In this document: positions 7,922 to 15,645 of the stretch, piece by piece
How the letters are laid out: each line of letters opens with the position of its first letter
How positions within the stretch are numbered: the stretch's first letter is position 1
DNA from: Bacteroidota bacterium
GTDB lineage: Bacteria; Bacteroidota; Bacteroidia; Chitinophagales; Chitinophagaceae
Direction: 5' to 3'
Length of the DNA: 21,512 nucleotides
Assembly (NCBI GenBank): GCA_023423015.1
Contig: JAFAGE010000194.1
Coordinates: 1-21,512, forward strand
Program-made: the position numbers and the translations under genes
Notes under the pieces: model-generated
What the model saw: the letters and a program-made list of their open reading frames with translations, nothing else
What the model was told of the DNA's origin: nothing
Database searches by the model: none

Positions 7922-7938
7922 GTTTGAAATGTTCAAAC
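7922..7938. promoter_or_regulatory. 17-nt palindrome GTTTGAA-ATG-TTCAAAC, candidate operator
   Basis: Perfect 7-3-7 inverted repeat in the 144-nt divergent region between the dehydrogenase and the AraC gene. It overlaps a minus-strand TATGTTTG box and a near-match plus-strand box (TTCGTTTG, 7919-7926), so a bound protein could block both promoters. Confidence 0.5.
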
Positions 7939-7941
7939 ATA
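7934..7941 (-). promoter_or_regulatory. Possible -7 box for the alpha-hydroxy-acid dehydrogenase gene
   Basis: The minus strand reads TATGTTTG, an exact TAnnTTTG match, about 125 nt upstream of the start at 7810. A matching -33 element was not found. Confidence 0.35.
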
Positions 7942-7954
7942 CTTCCGCACGAAT

Positions 7955-8839
7955 ATGAAACCCCATTTACTTAAGATTCATCTCGCTTCTGAACATTCCT
8001 TCAGTGTTCGGTACGACGTGGTTCCACAATTTTACAGCAAATGGCATTTTCATCCGGAAATTGAACTGGTATACATAATAAAAGGGTCAGGACAACAATT
8101 CATTGGCGACAGTGTTCATACTTTTAAGTCGGGCGACATGATGCTCCTCGGGTCCAATCTTCCTCACCTTTGGAAAAGCGATAACAGCTTTTTCCTGCAC
8201 AGTGGTACCGAAATGCGTGTGGAGGCTATCGTTATTCACTTTCTTCCTGATTGCCTGGGAAAAGGTTTCTTCTCCTTGCCGGAAAATCAGGCGCTTGCTT
8301 CGCTTTTCGCACTTGCTCAACAAGGAATCCGCATAAAAGATGAAACCAGGGTTGAAGTTGGCATTCTGGCTCACAAACTTCTCAAAGCAAGCGGCAGTGA
8401 CCGCATTATCCTGCTACTTGATATTCTCAACCGGATTGCCCATTCTCCGGATACGCAAACCGTATGCAACAAAGGACTTATATTCGAGAACAACCCTGTT
8501 GAATCGGAGCGTCTGAATAATATTTATCAATACATTCTAAATAATTTTACACGAAATATCACCCTTATTGAAATTTCACGCGTAGCTCACATGAGCCCTA
8601 ACGCTTTCTGCCGGTATTTTAAATCGCGAATAAAGAAAACATTTTCAACGCTGCTAATGGAAGTTCGTATCGGAAATGCCTGCAGACTGCTTGCAGAAAC
8701 CGAACGGAGCATTTCGGATATCGCATATAATTGCGGTTACAATAATTTATCAAACTTTAACAGGCACTTCAAAGCGTTGACAGGAAAAACGCCGCAGCAA
8801 CATCGCAAATACTACCAGGCAACAATGGCATACACATAG
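7955..8839 (+). CDS. AraC-family transcriptional regulator with cupin sensor domain
   Basis: The 294-residue protein combines an N-terminal cupin (about 15-100; WHFHPEIELVYIIKGSG at 30-46, then FKSGDMMLLGSNLPHLW) with a C-terminal AraC DNA-binding domain of two helix-turn-helix motifs (about 185-285; ITLIEISRVAHMSPNAFCRYF and ISDIAYNCGYNNLSNFNRHFK). Such regulators usually bind a sugar or a sugar-derived ligand in the cupin. It is divergent from the dehydrogenase and its 3' end is 18 nt from the FAH gene on the opposite strand. Control of one or both neighbours is likely. The palindrome at 7922-7938, 17 nt before its start, is a candidate binding site. The ligand is unknown. Confidence 0.92.
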   Translation: MKPHLLKIHLASEHSFSVRYDVVPQFYSKWHFHPEIELVYIIKGSGQQFIGDSVHTFKSGDMMLLGSNLPHLWKSDNSFFLHSGTEMRVEAIVIHFLPDCLGKGFFSLPENQALASLFALAQQGIRIKDETRVEVGILAHKLLKASGSDRIILLLDILNRIAHSPDTQTVCNKGLIFENNPVESERLNNIYQYILNNFTRNITLIEISRVAHMSPNAFCRYFKSRIKKTFSTLLMEVRIGNACRLLAETERSISDIAYNCGYNNLSNFNRHFKALTGKTPQQHRKYYQATMAYT

Positions 8840-8857
8840 CCCGCAAATGAAGCCGAA

Positions 8858-9748
8858 TCAATATATCGCACTCTCAAATTTCTCCTCGGCGTGCTGGGAA
8901 TAAGCCCGGGCCGTTTGAGTGCTTGAGCCAAGTCCATCAATTCCACAGGTTACGGTATCGCCGGGTTTCAGGTATACAGGTACTGGTTTCTGTCCCAGCC
9001 CAACTCCCGCCGGTGTGCCGGTTGATATAATATCGCCCGGAAGCAATGTCATGAAACTACTGAGGTAATGTATGAGAAAGGGTATCCTGAATATCATATT
9101 TGCTGTATTCCCGTCCTGGTATTTTTTGCCGTTTACCTCAAGCCAGAGCCGGAGATTGTGTACGTCGGGAACTTCACTCTTTGTTACCAACCAGGGGCCA
9201 AGAGGCGCAAAGGTGTCACAACTTTTACCTTTCACCCACTGGCCGCCGCGTTCCAGCTGAAATGCCCTTTCGCTATAATCGTTGTGCAGCATATATCCTG
9301 CCACGTAGCTCATCGCTGCATGTTCCCTTACATGCCTGGCTTCCTTACCAATCACTACAGCCAGCTCCACTTCCCAGTCTGTCTTAGTGCTGTTTCTGGG
9401 AATTATGAGTTCATCAAATGGTCCGGTAATAGCTGATGTCGATTTAAAGAAAACAACAGGCTCTTCGGGCAATGCCATATTGCTTTCGCTTGCATGATCA
9501 GAGTAATTTAACCCTATGCAGATGATTTTTGAAGGTCTCGCAACCGGCGCTCCGAATCGTACTTCAGGATTTATCACAGGCATCTGATCCTTGTGCAGCG
9601 CCACCAATTCGTTCAGGCTGTTAAGACCTTCATTTGCAAAGAAAAATTCATCGTAGTCGCGTATCCATTGCGACACATCATAGTATAAACCATTTATCAG
9701 CAAGCCGGGCTTTTCTTTTCCCTGGTCGCCAAAACGAAATAATTTCAT
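8858..9748 (-). CDS. Fumarylacetoacetase (FAH)-family hydrolase
   Basis: The 296-residue protein has a FAH fold: an N-terminal subdomain (1-70), then the catalytic part from RPSKIICIGLNYSDHA (72-86). Metal ligands are Glu126 and Glu128 in DWEVELAVVIG and Asp157 in HNDYSER. Substrate-contact blocks are GKSCDTFAPLGPW (174-186) and STGTPAGVGLG (242-252). The pattern best resembles the acylpyruvase-like branch that includes 2,4-diketo-3-deoxy-L-fuconate and L-rhamnonate hydrolases, which release pyruvate and L-lactate; other family members are isomerases/decarboxylases or ureidoglycolate lyases. The nearby dehydrogenase that could oxidise L-lactate supports this choice, but the specificity is inference. 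It is convergent with the AraC gene and lies 76 nt downstream of the DUF1801 gene. Confidence 0.9.
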   Translation of the reverse strand: MKLFRFGDQGKEKPGLLINGLYYDVSQWIRDYDEFFFANEGLNSLNELVALHKDQMPVINPEVRFGAPVARPSKIICIGLNYSDHASESNMALPEEPVVFFKSTSAITGPFDELIIPRNSTKTDWEVELAVVIGKEARHVREHAAMSYVAGYMLHNDYSERAFQLERGGQWVKGKSCDTFAPLGPWLVTKSEVPDVHNLRLWLEVNGKKYQDGNTANMIFRIPFLIHYLSSFMTLLPGDIISTGTPAGVGLGQKPVPVYLKPGDTVTCGIDGLGSSTQTARAYSQHAEEKFESAIY

Positions 9749-9765
9749 AGCAACTTGTTTCCAGT

Positions 9766-9791
9766 AAAAATAGCAGGCAATAAGGCGCCTG
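9766..9791 (-). terminator. Weak intrinsic terminator after the DUF1801 gene
   Basis: On the minus strand a 5-bp stem (CAGGC / GCCTG, 8-nt loop) is followed by CTATTTTT. The stem is short, so termination would be partial at best. Confidence 0.35.
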
Positions 9792-9824
9792 TATTTGCAT
9801 CCTTTACCCGAAACTTATACTATT

Positions 9825-10184
9825 TTAACTAACATTCTCCTTCTTCCTGAACTCAATGATTCGGGAAATCAACTTGCCCGGAAATGGTTTGTCATTAGGA
9901 AACTGGATAACTGATTTGCTCGTTTTATATCCTTCGAGGTCTGATTTAAAGTGTTCCCAGAAGGCTGCACTGTATGGATGAGATAAGGAGATATGTTTGG
10001 GGAAACCACAATAGTAAACCAGGTACCCGTGATATTTAAAACACGGGATCTGATAGCTGATCGCCTCTTCAACTTCCGGCACTACATCGTGAACTATTCT
10101 GCGAATGGTTTTCATTCTTTCCAATACATCTCCATCAAAATTCTCATGATACTGGTCAATCGTCTTGAAGTCAGTTTTTGCCAT
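9825..10184 (-). CDS. DUF1801 (YdhG-like) domain protein
   Basis: A 119-residue soluble protein that covers a single DUF1801 domain. The block AISYQIPCFKYHGYLVYYCGFPKHISLSHP (given here only as landmarks AISYQIP, FPKHISL) at about 42-70 and the C-terminal PFPGKLISRII are characteristic of the family, some of whose members (Bacillus Fra/YdhG) have been described as iron-binding. Function here is unknown. It lies 48 nt after the VOC gene on the same strand and may share its transcript; DUF1801 and PhnB-like VOC genes are often neighbours. Confidence 0.85.
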   Translation of the reverse strand: MAKTDFKTIDQYHENFDGDVLERMKTIRRIVHDVVPEVEEAISYQIPCFKYHGYLVYYCGFPKHISLSHPYSAAFWEHFKSDLEGYKTSKSVIQFPNDKPFPGKLISRIIEFRKKENVS

Positions 10185-10232
10185 GACTATATTAATTAAT
10201 CGTTTTTGCTTTTTCAGAATGCTACCTGCGGA

Positions 10233-10634
10233 TCAGCAGTTAACACTAAATATCCAATTGACGCGATATATGTCAACCACATTCACAAGTGCATCATCAT
10301 GCATTCCTGCGCGGGTTTTGTTCTCCAGTTTCCTGATAAACCTCTCACGCTCGTTTATATTATTGCATTGAACCAGGATGCTGACATTATTACCTGCAAC
10401 AATGCTGACATCGCCCGCAAGATCGCTGCCAACCAACCTGAAATATTTGTTTTCTAGCGTTGCCCATACAATCACCTTTCGCAGTTCATCTTCAATTTCG
10501 CTGGCCCATGGTGATTCTGCCATGGATTGCATCGTTAACTCTCCACCAAAACAAGATTGGTAATGATGGAATGCCTGCCGGCAGCTTCCATTGAACGTCA
10601 AATGCACAGCAAAAGCCATTTTATCTTTCAGCAT
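10233..10634 (-). CDS. PhnB-like VOC-family protein (glyoxalase superfamily)
   Basis: The 133-residue protein matches the PhnB/3-demethylubiquinone-methyltransferase-like branch of the vicinal oxygen chelate superfamily. Landmarks are HLTFNGSCRQAFHHYQSCFG at about 11-30, GELTMQSMAESPWA, the central KVIVWATLENKYFRLVGSD, and VSILVQCNNINERERFIRKL in the second half. The conserved metal ligands of true glyoxalase I are not apparent, so catalytic activity is uncertain. The ATG at 10619 (MAFAVHLTF) gives a length closer to other PhnB proteins and is a good alternative start. It is divergent from the GlxA-type regulator and upstream of DUF1801. Confidence 0.85.
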   Translation of the reverse strand: MLKDKMAFAVHLTFNGSCRQAFHHYQSCFGGELTMQSMAESPWASEIEDELRKVIVWATLENKYFRLVGSDLAGDVSIVAGNNVSILVQCNNINERERFIRKLENKTRAGMHDDALVNVVDIYRVNWIFSVNC

Positions 10635-10652
10635 TCACTTTGTTTCCATCCA

Positions 10653-10680
10653 CACACCGCTTCAACCAATAGCGGGTGTG
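10653..10680. repeat. Imperfect GC-rich inverted repeat upstream of the VOC gene
   Basis: CACACCGCT pairs with AGCGGGTGTG (one bulged G, 9-nt loop). It lies 19-46 nt upstream of the VOC start and is either an operator or a leader hairpin. Confidence 0.35.
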
Positions 10681-10704
10681 ATTAGTTTATAATTTTTACG
10701 CCTG

Positions 10705-10716
10705 GTATCCGGATAC
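10705..10716. promoter_or_regulatory. 12-nt perfect palindrome GTATCCGGATAC
   Basis: No-gap palindrome in the 206-nt divergent region between the VOC gene and the GlxA-type regulator. It is a plausible operator half of the pair formed with 10739-10751. Confidence 0.4.
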
Positions 10717-10738
10717 AAAAGTGGACTAAAAACGTAAA

Positions 10739-10751
10739 ATACATGATGTAT
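10739..10751. promoter_or_regulatory. 13-nt palindrome ATACAT-G-ATGTAT
   Basis: Perfect 6-1-6 inverted repeat 22 nt after the first palindrome. Both share ATAC/GTAT half-site ends, hinting at one regulator binding twice. Confidence 0.38.
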
Positions 10752-10840
10752 GAAAGCGACAACTTCAGGGGGCGAAAGTGACAGAAAGGAGGCTGCCATT
10801 TCACGTTTAAAAATTACTTTTACGAATAATCACCAGGCAT

Positions 10841-11818
10841 ATGCGAGTAACTATTTTCGCCCCGGAGAAGGGAGTTATCGAAGCTGTAACACCACCATAC
10901 AGGTCTTTCAAAACAGCCAATGATTTCCTTATCTCAATGGGAAAAAAAACCGTATTCGATGTGGAATACGTTGGCCTCACAGAGTATGTTTCGGCAAACG
11001 ACGGAGAATACACGATTAAAACCGACCGCCTGCTCCAGGAAGTAGATAGAACAGATTTGCTGATTGTGCCACCCGTATATGGCGATCTCATAGATGGAAT
11101 TAATATAAACCGCGACGCAATTCCATACATCCGCAATCTTTATGAAAAAGGTTGCAGCGTTGCCAGCCTTTGTTTAGGTGCTTTCCTGCTCGCTGAAACC
11201 GGGCTGCTCAAAGGCAAAAAATGCTCGACACATTGGGCTTACCTCGACGATTTTAAAGCACGTTACCCTGATGTCGAAGTGGTAGATGGTGCCATCATTA
11301 CCGAAGTAGGAAATATTTACAGCAGCGGCGGTGCTGCAAGCCTGTGGAATCTCATACTCTACCTGATCGAAAAATTCTCCGACCGCGAAACGTCCATTCT
11401 TATTTCGAAAAACTTCGCTTTAGATATTGATAGAAGCAGCCAGGCCGTGTTTGCGATGTTCAAAGGACAAAAGAAACACACAGATAACGATATCATGAAA
11501 GCCCAGGATTACATCGAAAAGATTTACAATGAGAAAATTACTGTAGATGAACTTGCTACAATTGTGAATTCCGGAAGGCGCACTTTTGAACGCAGATTCC
11601 GACAGGCAACAAACAACACTCCTCTTGAATACATTCAGCGGGTGAGAATAGAAGCAGCGAAAAGATTCTTCGAAGCCTCGCGCAAAAACGTAAGTGAAGT
11701 GATGTTCGATGTTGGATACACGGATACGAGAGCTTTCCGCGACACCTTTAAAAAAGTGACCGGACTGACGCCAATAGAATACCGCAATAAATACGCAAAG
11801 GTTGCTGCTGAAGTGTAG
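10841..11818 (+). CDS. GlxA-type regulator (DJ-1/PfpI-like domain plus AraC DNA-binding domain)
   Basis: The 325-residue protein has a class I glutamine-amidotransferase-like (DJ-1/PfpI) domain at about 1-190 and an AraC-type helix-turn-helix domain at about 215-318. The nucleophile-elbow block SLCLGAFLLAETGLLKGK places Cys111 at the elbow, and STHWAYL (130s) and SSGGAASLWNL (161-171) are typical of GlxA-like regulators. The HTH part includes GRRTFERRFRQATNNTPLEY and FDVGYTDTRAFRDTFKKVTG. In the family the first domain is thought to sense a ligand rather than act as an enzyme. It is divergent from the VOC/DUF1801 pair with palindromes between them, so it may control them. The ligand is unknown. 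Confidence 0.93.
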   Translation: MRVTIFAPEKGVIEAVTPPYRSFKTANDFLISMGKKTVFDVEYVGLTEYVSANDGEYTIKTDRLLQEVDRTDLLIVPPVYGDLIDGININRDAIPYIRNLYEKGCSVASLCLGAFLLAETGLLKGKKCSTHWAYLDDFKARYPDVEVVDGAIITEVGNIYSSGGAASLWNLILYLIEKFSDRETSILISKNFALDIDRSSQAVFAMFKGQKKHTDNDIMKAQDYIEKIYNEKITVDELATIVNSGRRTFERRFRQATNNTPLEYIQRVRIEAAKRFFEASRKNVSEVMFDVGYTDTRAFRDTFKKVTGLTPIEYRNKYAKVAAEV

Positions 11819-11840
11819 TATTCACACCATCCAGCATTGC

Positions 11841-11889
11841 CGGCTGCCGTCTCACGTCTGACATCTGCCGGCTTCCCTCTGGCCTCTCT
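11841..11889. repeat. Degenerate 7-nt tandem repeat between convergent genes
   Basis: Seven consecutive heptads fall in register: CGGCTGC, CGTCTCA, CGTCTGA, CATCTGC, CGGCTTC, CCTCTGG, CCTCTCT. The consensus is roughly CnTCTgn. They start 22 nt after the GlxA-type regulator stop and run into the stop codon of the TonB-dependent receptor gene on the opposite strand. Confidence 0.5.
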
Positions 11890-14323
11890 AGAACTCAAGT
11901 ATAAACCCGAGTGTCGGCAGAATTACCGGCTCATCGTCGGAAATAATAATCGGTATGCCATTACTACCATCGGTCTCTATCGGCAAACCATCTGTTGTAA
12001 CGAAAGCGGAAGTCTGCAGGTCACGCTCGAAACTGTATTTTGGATAACTTACCGATTTTGCGCCCCACCAGTTTGTAACATCGAGAAAGATGTTCAACGT
12101 GAGCTTCCGGTAATTCCATTTTTTATCTATGCGGATATCACTCGCGGAAAATGCAGGCAGCCGTTGACTGTTAAATCTTGTAAAGTCTAACAGACCCTGA
12201 CCCTGCGTAAGAAAATTACGGCGACTTTCCACCAGGTCGAATGGCGTATACGGTGCTCCACCCTGGTAACGGTATTTTAAACCGAGCTCCCAGTTACGTG
12301 GAAGTTTATAACCAAGCGTAACGCTTACAAGATGCCTGTTATCCCAGGCGCTGACCGATAACAAACCATCTGCATTGCTGAACCGGCTATGAAAAAAGGT
12401 GTAGCTGAAAAATCCAAAGAAGTTCCTGGTAAGCTTCTGTTGCGCGAACAATTCAAATCCATATGTTTCTCCAACACCATCCGGGCTCACCGGTTCATTA
12501 CCAACAATTCCAAAATCAGCTCCCTGGTTATTGATGCTTATACCATCGCGCAAGGTCACCGGCACATTGTCGTATTTTTTATAAAACCCTTCCAGTGTAA
12601 ATCGCGTTGTTGCTTTGGGTAAAAATTCAACGCCTGCAACGTAGTGCACATTGGTGATGTAATTGTTCTTGAGATTGACCAACTCCCCACTGTTATTACG
12701 AAACCCGAGTACAGTATATGGCACAATGCGCGCGTATCTGCCGACGGTTGCGTTAACTGACCATTGGTCCGACAACAGATAACTCAATGCAAGGCGCGGT
12801 GAAAACGCTTTCAGTGGATCATCACCATCATTGGTAAAAGTGTTGATGTCGGTTCTCAAACCTGCATTGAGCGACAAACGTTCGCCTGCAAACTTTTTTC
12901 CCGTTTGCACAAAAGCTCCGAGGCGAAAGAAATTTATATCAGATGCATACAGGAACCGGTCTTCCGGCTGTGATCCTATTGCTGCCCGGCGGCGCACGTT
13001 GTTTTCGGCATCGTATTGAAGGTATTGCGTTGAGGCGCCATAACTCCAGTTCCATCCGTTTACGGTCCGGTTTACTTCTAAACGCAATTTATTTTCAATT
13101 TCAACTCCGTTTGTGCGAAAACGTAAGTTGGAAGGATCGCTGTCGTCATTGTTGTCAAATTTTTCTATTCGGTTATCAAGCGCATTTCGGCTTAACGTCA
13201 GGAGGTAAGAACCATTGTTAATTGAGCGGCGGTAGCTGGCGCCGATGGTGTAACTGCGTTGACGGATGGATCCTGCCTGGCCCAGGGTGTACAGCTTTTC
13301 CTGGGTAGGCTCTTTCACTTCTCCATACCCGAACTGGTCGATAGCACCAACTCCGAGAAATGTTAGTGTTGATTTTTTATCCGGACGATAGGTGAGTTTG
13401 TATTGAAAATCCCAGTAGTTGGGACGAATAGGCAGGTCGATGAGCGAAAAAAGCAACTGGAGATAGCTACGGCGCACAGAGGCCAGGTAAGTAAGGTTAC
13501 CAGAATTATTCAATGGACCTTCAAGGGTGCCAGCCAGTTCAGTTCCGCTCAACCGAACGTTGCCCTGTGATTGTTTCGGGTTGCCGGATTTTTGTTTGAA
13601 TTCGAACACGCTGGAAAGCGCGTTGTCGTATTTGGCAGGAAAAGCACTACTTAGCAGTTTCACGTCTTCGATGAACGAAACATTCAGAATGCCTGTTGGA
13701 CCTCCACCACTCCCTTGGGTGGCGAAGTGGTTGATCACGGGAACTTCTATGCCATCGAGATAGAATACATTTTCGCCCGGGCCACCGCCCCGCACGATGA
13801 TATCGTTACGATACCCACCCACGCTGCCTGAAGAACCGCCTACACCTGGCAGGGAATTGATCACCCTGCTGATGTCGAAATTTCCACCAGGATTCGATTT
13901 GATCTCTTCGGAAGTAAGCCTTTGAACACTTAGCGGCGTTGCGAGCGTAGTGGCCCGTGCCGATCTTCGATTGGAGATTACCACCACTTCGGCAAGACCT
14001 GAGGATCGTGGCTGCATTTCGAAGGAAATCTCGTTTACGTTCCCCGTGGTGATCGGCACATTGAACCGGCTTTCTGTTTCAAAGCCAACAAAACTCACGG
14101 TGATATTATACGATCCTGCCGGAATGCCGTCGATCCGGTAGCGTCCCGAACTGTCCGACAAAGCAGTGGCCGTGATGCCTTCAACCTGGATGGTTGCGCC
14201 GGCGAGAGGTTGCCGGGTGATCGCATCCTGCACAAGTCCGGTTACGCTGCCCGTTTGGGCATACAAAAAATAAAACGACAAAATAAAAGCCAGGCTAAGA
14301 CAGATACTCCTCATAAAACACAT
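11888..14323 (-). CDS. TonB-dependent outer-membrane receptor
   Basis: The 811-residue protein has a signal peptide (about 1-22, cleavage after FYFLYA), then a carboxypeptidase-regulatory-like beta domain (about 26-105; SVTGLVQDAITRQPLAGATI), then a plug (about 125-260) with PLSVQRLTSEEI, IIVRGGGPGENVFYLDGIEV and FPAKYDNALSSVFEF. The rest is an outer-membrane beta-barrel rich in alternating aromatic strands that ends LPTLGFILEF with the usual terminal Phe. It imports a ligand across the outer membrane using TonB energy. There is no SusD-like partner beside it, so a classic SusC/D glycan system is unlikely. Met4 (14314) is an alternative start and gives a more usual signal peptide. Cargo is unknown. 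It is convergent with the GlxA-type regulator and divergent from the DUF2975/XRE pair. Confidence 0.95.
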   Translation of the reverse strand: MCFMRSICLSLAFILSFYFLYAQTGSVTGLVQDAITRQPLAGATIQVEGITATALSDSSGRYRIDGIPAGSYNITVSFVGFETESRFNVPITTGNVNEISFEMQPRSSGLAEVVVISNRRSARATTLATPLSVQRLTSEEIKSNPGGNFDISRVINSLPGVGGSSGSVGGYRNDIIVRGGGPGENVFYLDGIEVPVINHFATQGSGGGPTGILNVSFIEDVKLLSSAFPAKYDNALSSVFEFKQKSGNPKQSQGNVRLSGTELAGTLEGPLNNSGNLTYLASVRRSYLQLLFSLIDLPIRPNYWDFQYKLTYRPDKKSTLTFLGVGAIDQFGYGEVKEPTQEKLYTLGQAGSIRQRSYTIGASYRRSINNGSYLLTLSRNALDNRIEKFDNNDDSDPSNLRFRTNGVEIENKLRLEVNRTVNGWNWSYGASTQYLQYDAENNVRRRAAIGSQPEDRFLYASDINFFRLGAFVQTGKKFAGERLSLNAGLRTDINTFTNDGDDPLKAFSPRLALSYLLSDQWSVNATVGRYARIVPYTVLGFRNNSGELVNLKNNYITNVHYVAGVEFLPKATTRFTLEGFYKKYDNVPVTLRDGISINNQGADFGIVGNEPVSPDGVGETYGFELFAQQKLTRNFFGFFSYTFFHSRFSNADGLLSVSAWDNRHLVSVTLGYKLPRNWELGLKYRYQGGAPYTPFDLVESRRNFLTQGQGLLDFTRFNSQRLPAFSASDIRIDKKWNYRKLTLNIFLDVTNWWGAKSVSYPKYSFERDLQTSAFVTTDGLPIETDGSNGIPIIISDDEPVILPTLGFILEF

Positions 14324-14432
14324 TAAACCCCATACAAGGTGAATGTAAAGAAAACAGCGGGCCGGGGTAATTGTTCAATCCGGGAATAGATTGGTTTTAA
14401 AACGAAATACCAACAAAAATTAATTGTTTATC

Positions 14433-14446
14433 AATAAATATTTATT
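14433..14446. promoter_or_regulatory. 14-nt AT-only palindrome AATAAATATTTATT
   Basis: Perfect no-gap palindrome 24 nt upstream of the DUF2975 start, within the divergent region shared with the TonB-dependent receptor. It is well placed for an autoregulatory site of the XRE protein encoded downstream; this is inference. Confidence 0.4.
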
Positions 14447-14470
14447 ATTTTACGTGTATAAACCTCCACA

Positions 14471-15007
14471 ATGACAAAAAACAACAAGGTAATTTTCATA
14501 ATTCTGCACATTGTTGCATGGATTATCTTCGTCGGCTTGAGTATAGAAGCCGGAGGGTTGATCGTTAACTTTATATTCAGCGTTTATAATCCGGAAGTAG
14601 TACCCAGGCTGTACCAGAAGCTCGATCTGAGTGAAATGTTCCGGCGAAGCAAGTGGGCGTTTTTTGGCATGTACGGTTTCATATTATTAATATCGGTTCT
14701 GAAAGCATACCTTTTTTATCTGCTCGTGTGGTTGCTGATTAAATTAGATTTGTCAAATCCATTCAGCAGTTCTGTTTCTGATCGGATAGCAACCATCAGT
14801 TATTACACTTTTTCCATTGGCATAATAAGTTATATAGCGCGGCAAGTGGCGCGAAACCTCCAGCATCATGGATACGAGGTGAATAAACTGAATGAATTCT
14901 GGGGCGACAGCCAGGCATTTATTCTGATGGCTGCCGTGATCTATGTTATCGGCTCAATATTTAAAAGGGGCGTTGAACTTCAGCAGGAAAACGACTTAAC
15001 TGTTTAG
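14471..15007 (+). CDS. DUF2975 family membrane protein
   Basis: The 178-residue protein has four predicted membrane helices, at about 8-34, 62-90, 105-125 and 148-166, with short soluble loops and a charged C-terminal tail. This is the DUF2975 layout. DUF2975 genes are usually followed by a very small XRE regulator, as here, where the next start lies 3 nt after this stop. The pair is thought to form a membrane protein/repressor module, but its function is not established. Expression with the regulator as one transcript is likely. Confidence 0.85.
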   Translation: MTKNNKVIFIILHIVAWIIFVGLSIEAGGLIVNFIFSVYNPEVVPRLYQKLDLSEMFRRSKWAFFGMYGFILLISVLKAYLFYLLVWLLIKLDLSNPFSSSVSDRIATISYYTFSIGIISYIARQVARNLQHHGYEVNKLNEFWGDSQAFILMAAVIYVIGSIFKRGVELQQENDLTV

Positions 15008-15010
15008 GAC

Positions 15011-15235
15011 ATGGCGATTATTGTAAACCTGGATGTGATGATGGCAAAGCGAAAAATGTCGCTGAATGAACTTTCGGAAAAAGTGGATTTGACACTATCC
15101 AATCTATCTATACTAAAAACCGGAAAAGCGAAGGCCATTCGTTTCAGCACGTTGGAAGCAATTTGCCGCGCACTCGACTGTCAGCCTGGCGACATTCTGG
15201 AGTATGTAAAGGATGGGAAAAAAGCGAACAGGTAA
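15011..15235 (+). CDS. Small XRE/YozG-like transcriptional regulator
   Basis: The 74-residue protein is almost entirely one helix-turn-helix domain: VMMAKRKMSLNELSEKVDLT (about 9-28), the recognition region LSNLSILKTGKAKAIRFSTL, and LEAICRALDCQPGDILEYV (47-65). The ending DCQPGDILEY is typical of YozG-type XRE proteins that pair with DUF2975. It probably represses its own operon; the membrane partner may sequester or signal to it, which is inference. Confidence 0.9.
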   Translation: MAIIVNLDVMMAKRKMSLNELSEKVDLTLSNLSILKTGKAKAIRFSTLEAICRALDCQPGDILEYVKDGKKANR

Positions 15236-15420
15236 ATAACATACCGCCAATGGCTATACACCTTTTTCCGGGTAAGCTGGTGTTTGCGCGACCACGACGT
15301 ACGAGGTTACCCGACTTACAACGGCGCGTCAGCGTTCGTTGGCTGCAGGTATACACTAATGTATCTTATCCTGTTGTGCAACCCGTTGTATATTAATACG
15401 GGATAACTCCGGTTTTTCAA
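15236..15420. other. 185-nt stretch without recognised gene
   Basis: Between the XRE gene and the tRNA promoter I see no gene. One long-spaced inverted repeat exists (CGGGTAA 15269-15275 with TTACCCG 15307-15313), too far apart and without a T-run to call a terminator. Confidence 0.4.
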
Positions 15421-15451
15421 TTTGTGTTTTGGCATGGAACTGTTAACTTTG
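15421..15451 (+). promoter_or_regulatory. Consensus Bacteroidota promoter for tRNA-Ser
   Basis: TTTG at 15421-15424 is followed by exactly 19 nt and then TAACTTTG at 15444-15451, a full match to TTTG-N19-TAnnTTTG. Transcription would begin near 15457, about 50 nt before the mature tRNA, leaving a leader to be removed by RNase P. Confidence 0.75.
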
Positions 15452-15505
15452 TCGCCCTTGCGAGGGGAACCGCCTCACGGTAAACGTGCGGCGACTTGCT
15501 TACAT

Positions 15506-15599
<94 letters not shown>

Positions 15600-15614
15600 G
15601 ATAAAAAGAAATAA

Positions 15615-15645
15615 ATGTCCCGCGATAGCGGGCATTTTTGTTTTG
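15615..15645 (+). terminator. Intrinsic terminator of tRNA-Ser
   Basis: The stem ATG(T)CCCGC-GATA-GCGGGCAT has 8 base pairs with one bulged T and is followed by TTTTTGTTTT. It starts 15 nt after the encoded CCA. Confidence 0.85.

Noticed and set aside
11837..12190. 117-codon frame opposite the TonB-dependent receptor 3' end
   Set aside because: Shadow of the barrel-coding sequence, low-complexity composition, no family likeness.
11888..14323. SusC/SusD glycan-uptake system
   Set aside because: No SusD-like lipoprotein or glycoside hydrolase lies next to the receptor, so only a TonB-dependent receptor is claimed.
15269..15313. Inverted repeat CGGGTAA...TTACCCG as a terminator
   Set aside because: The spacer is 31 nt and no T-run follows.
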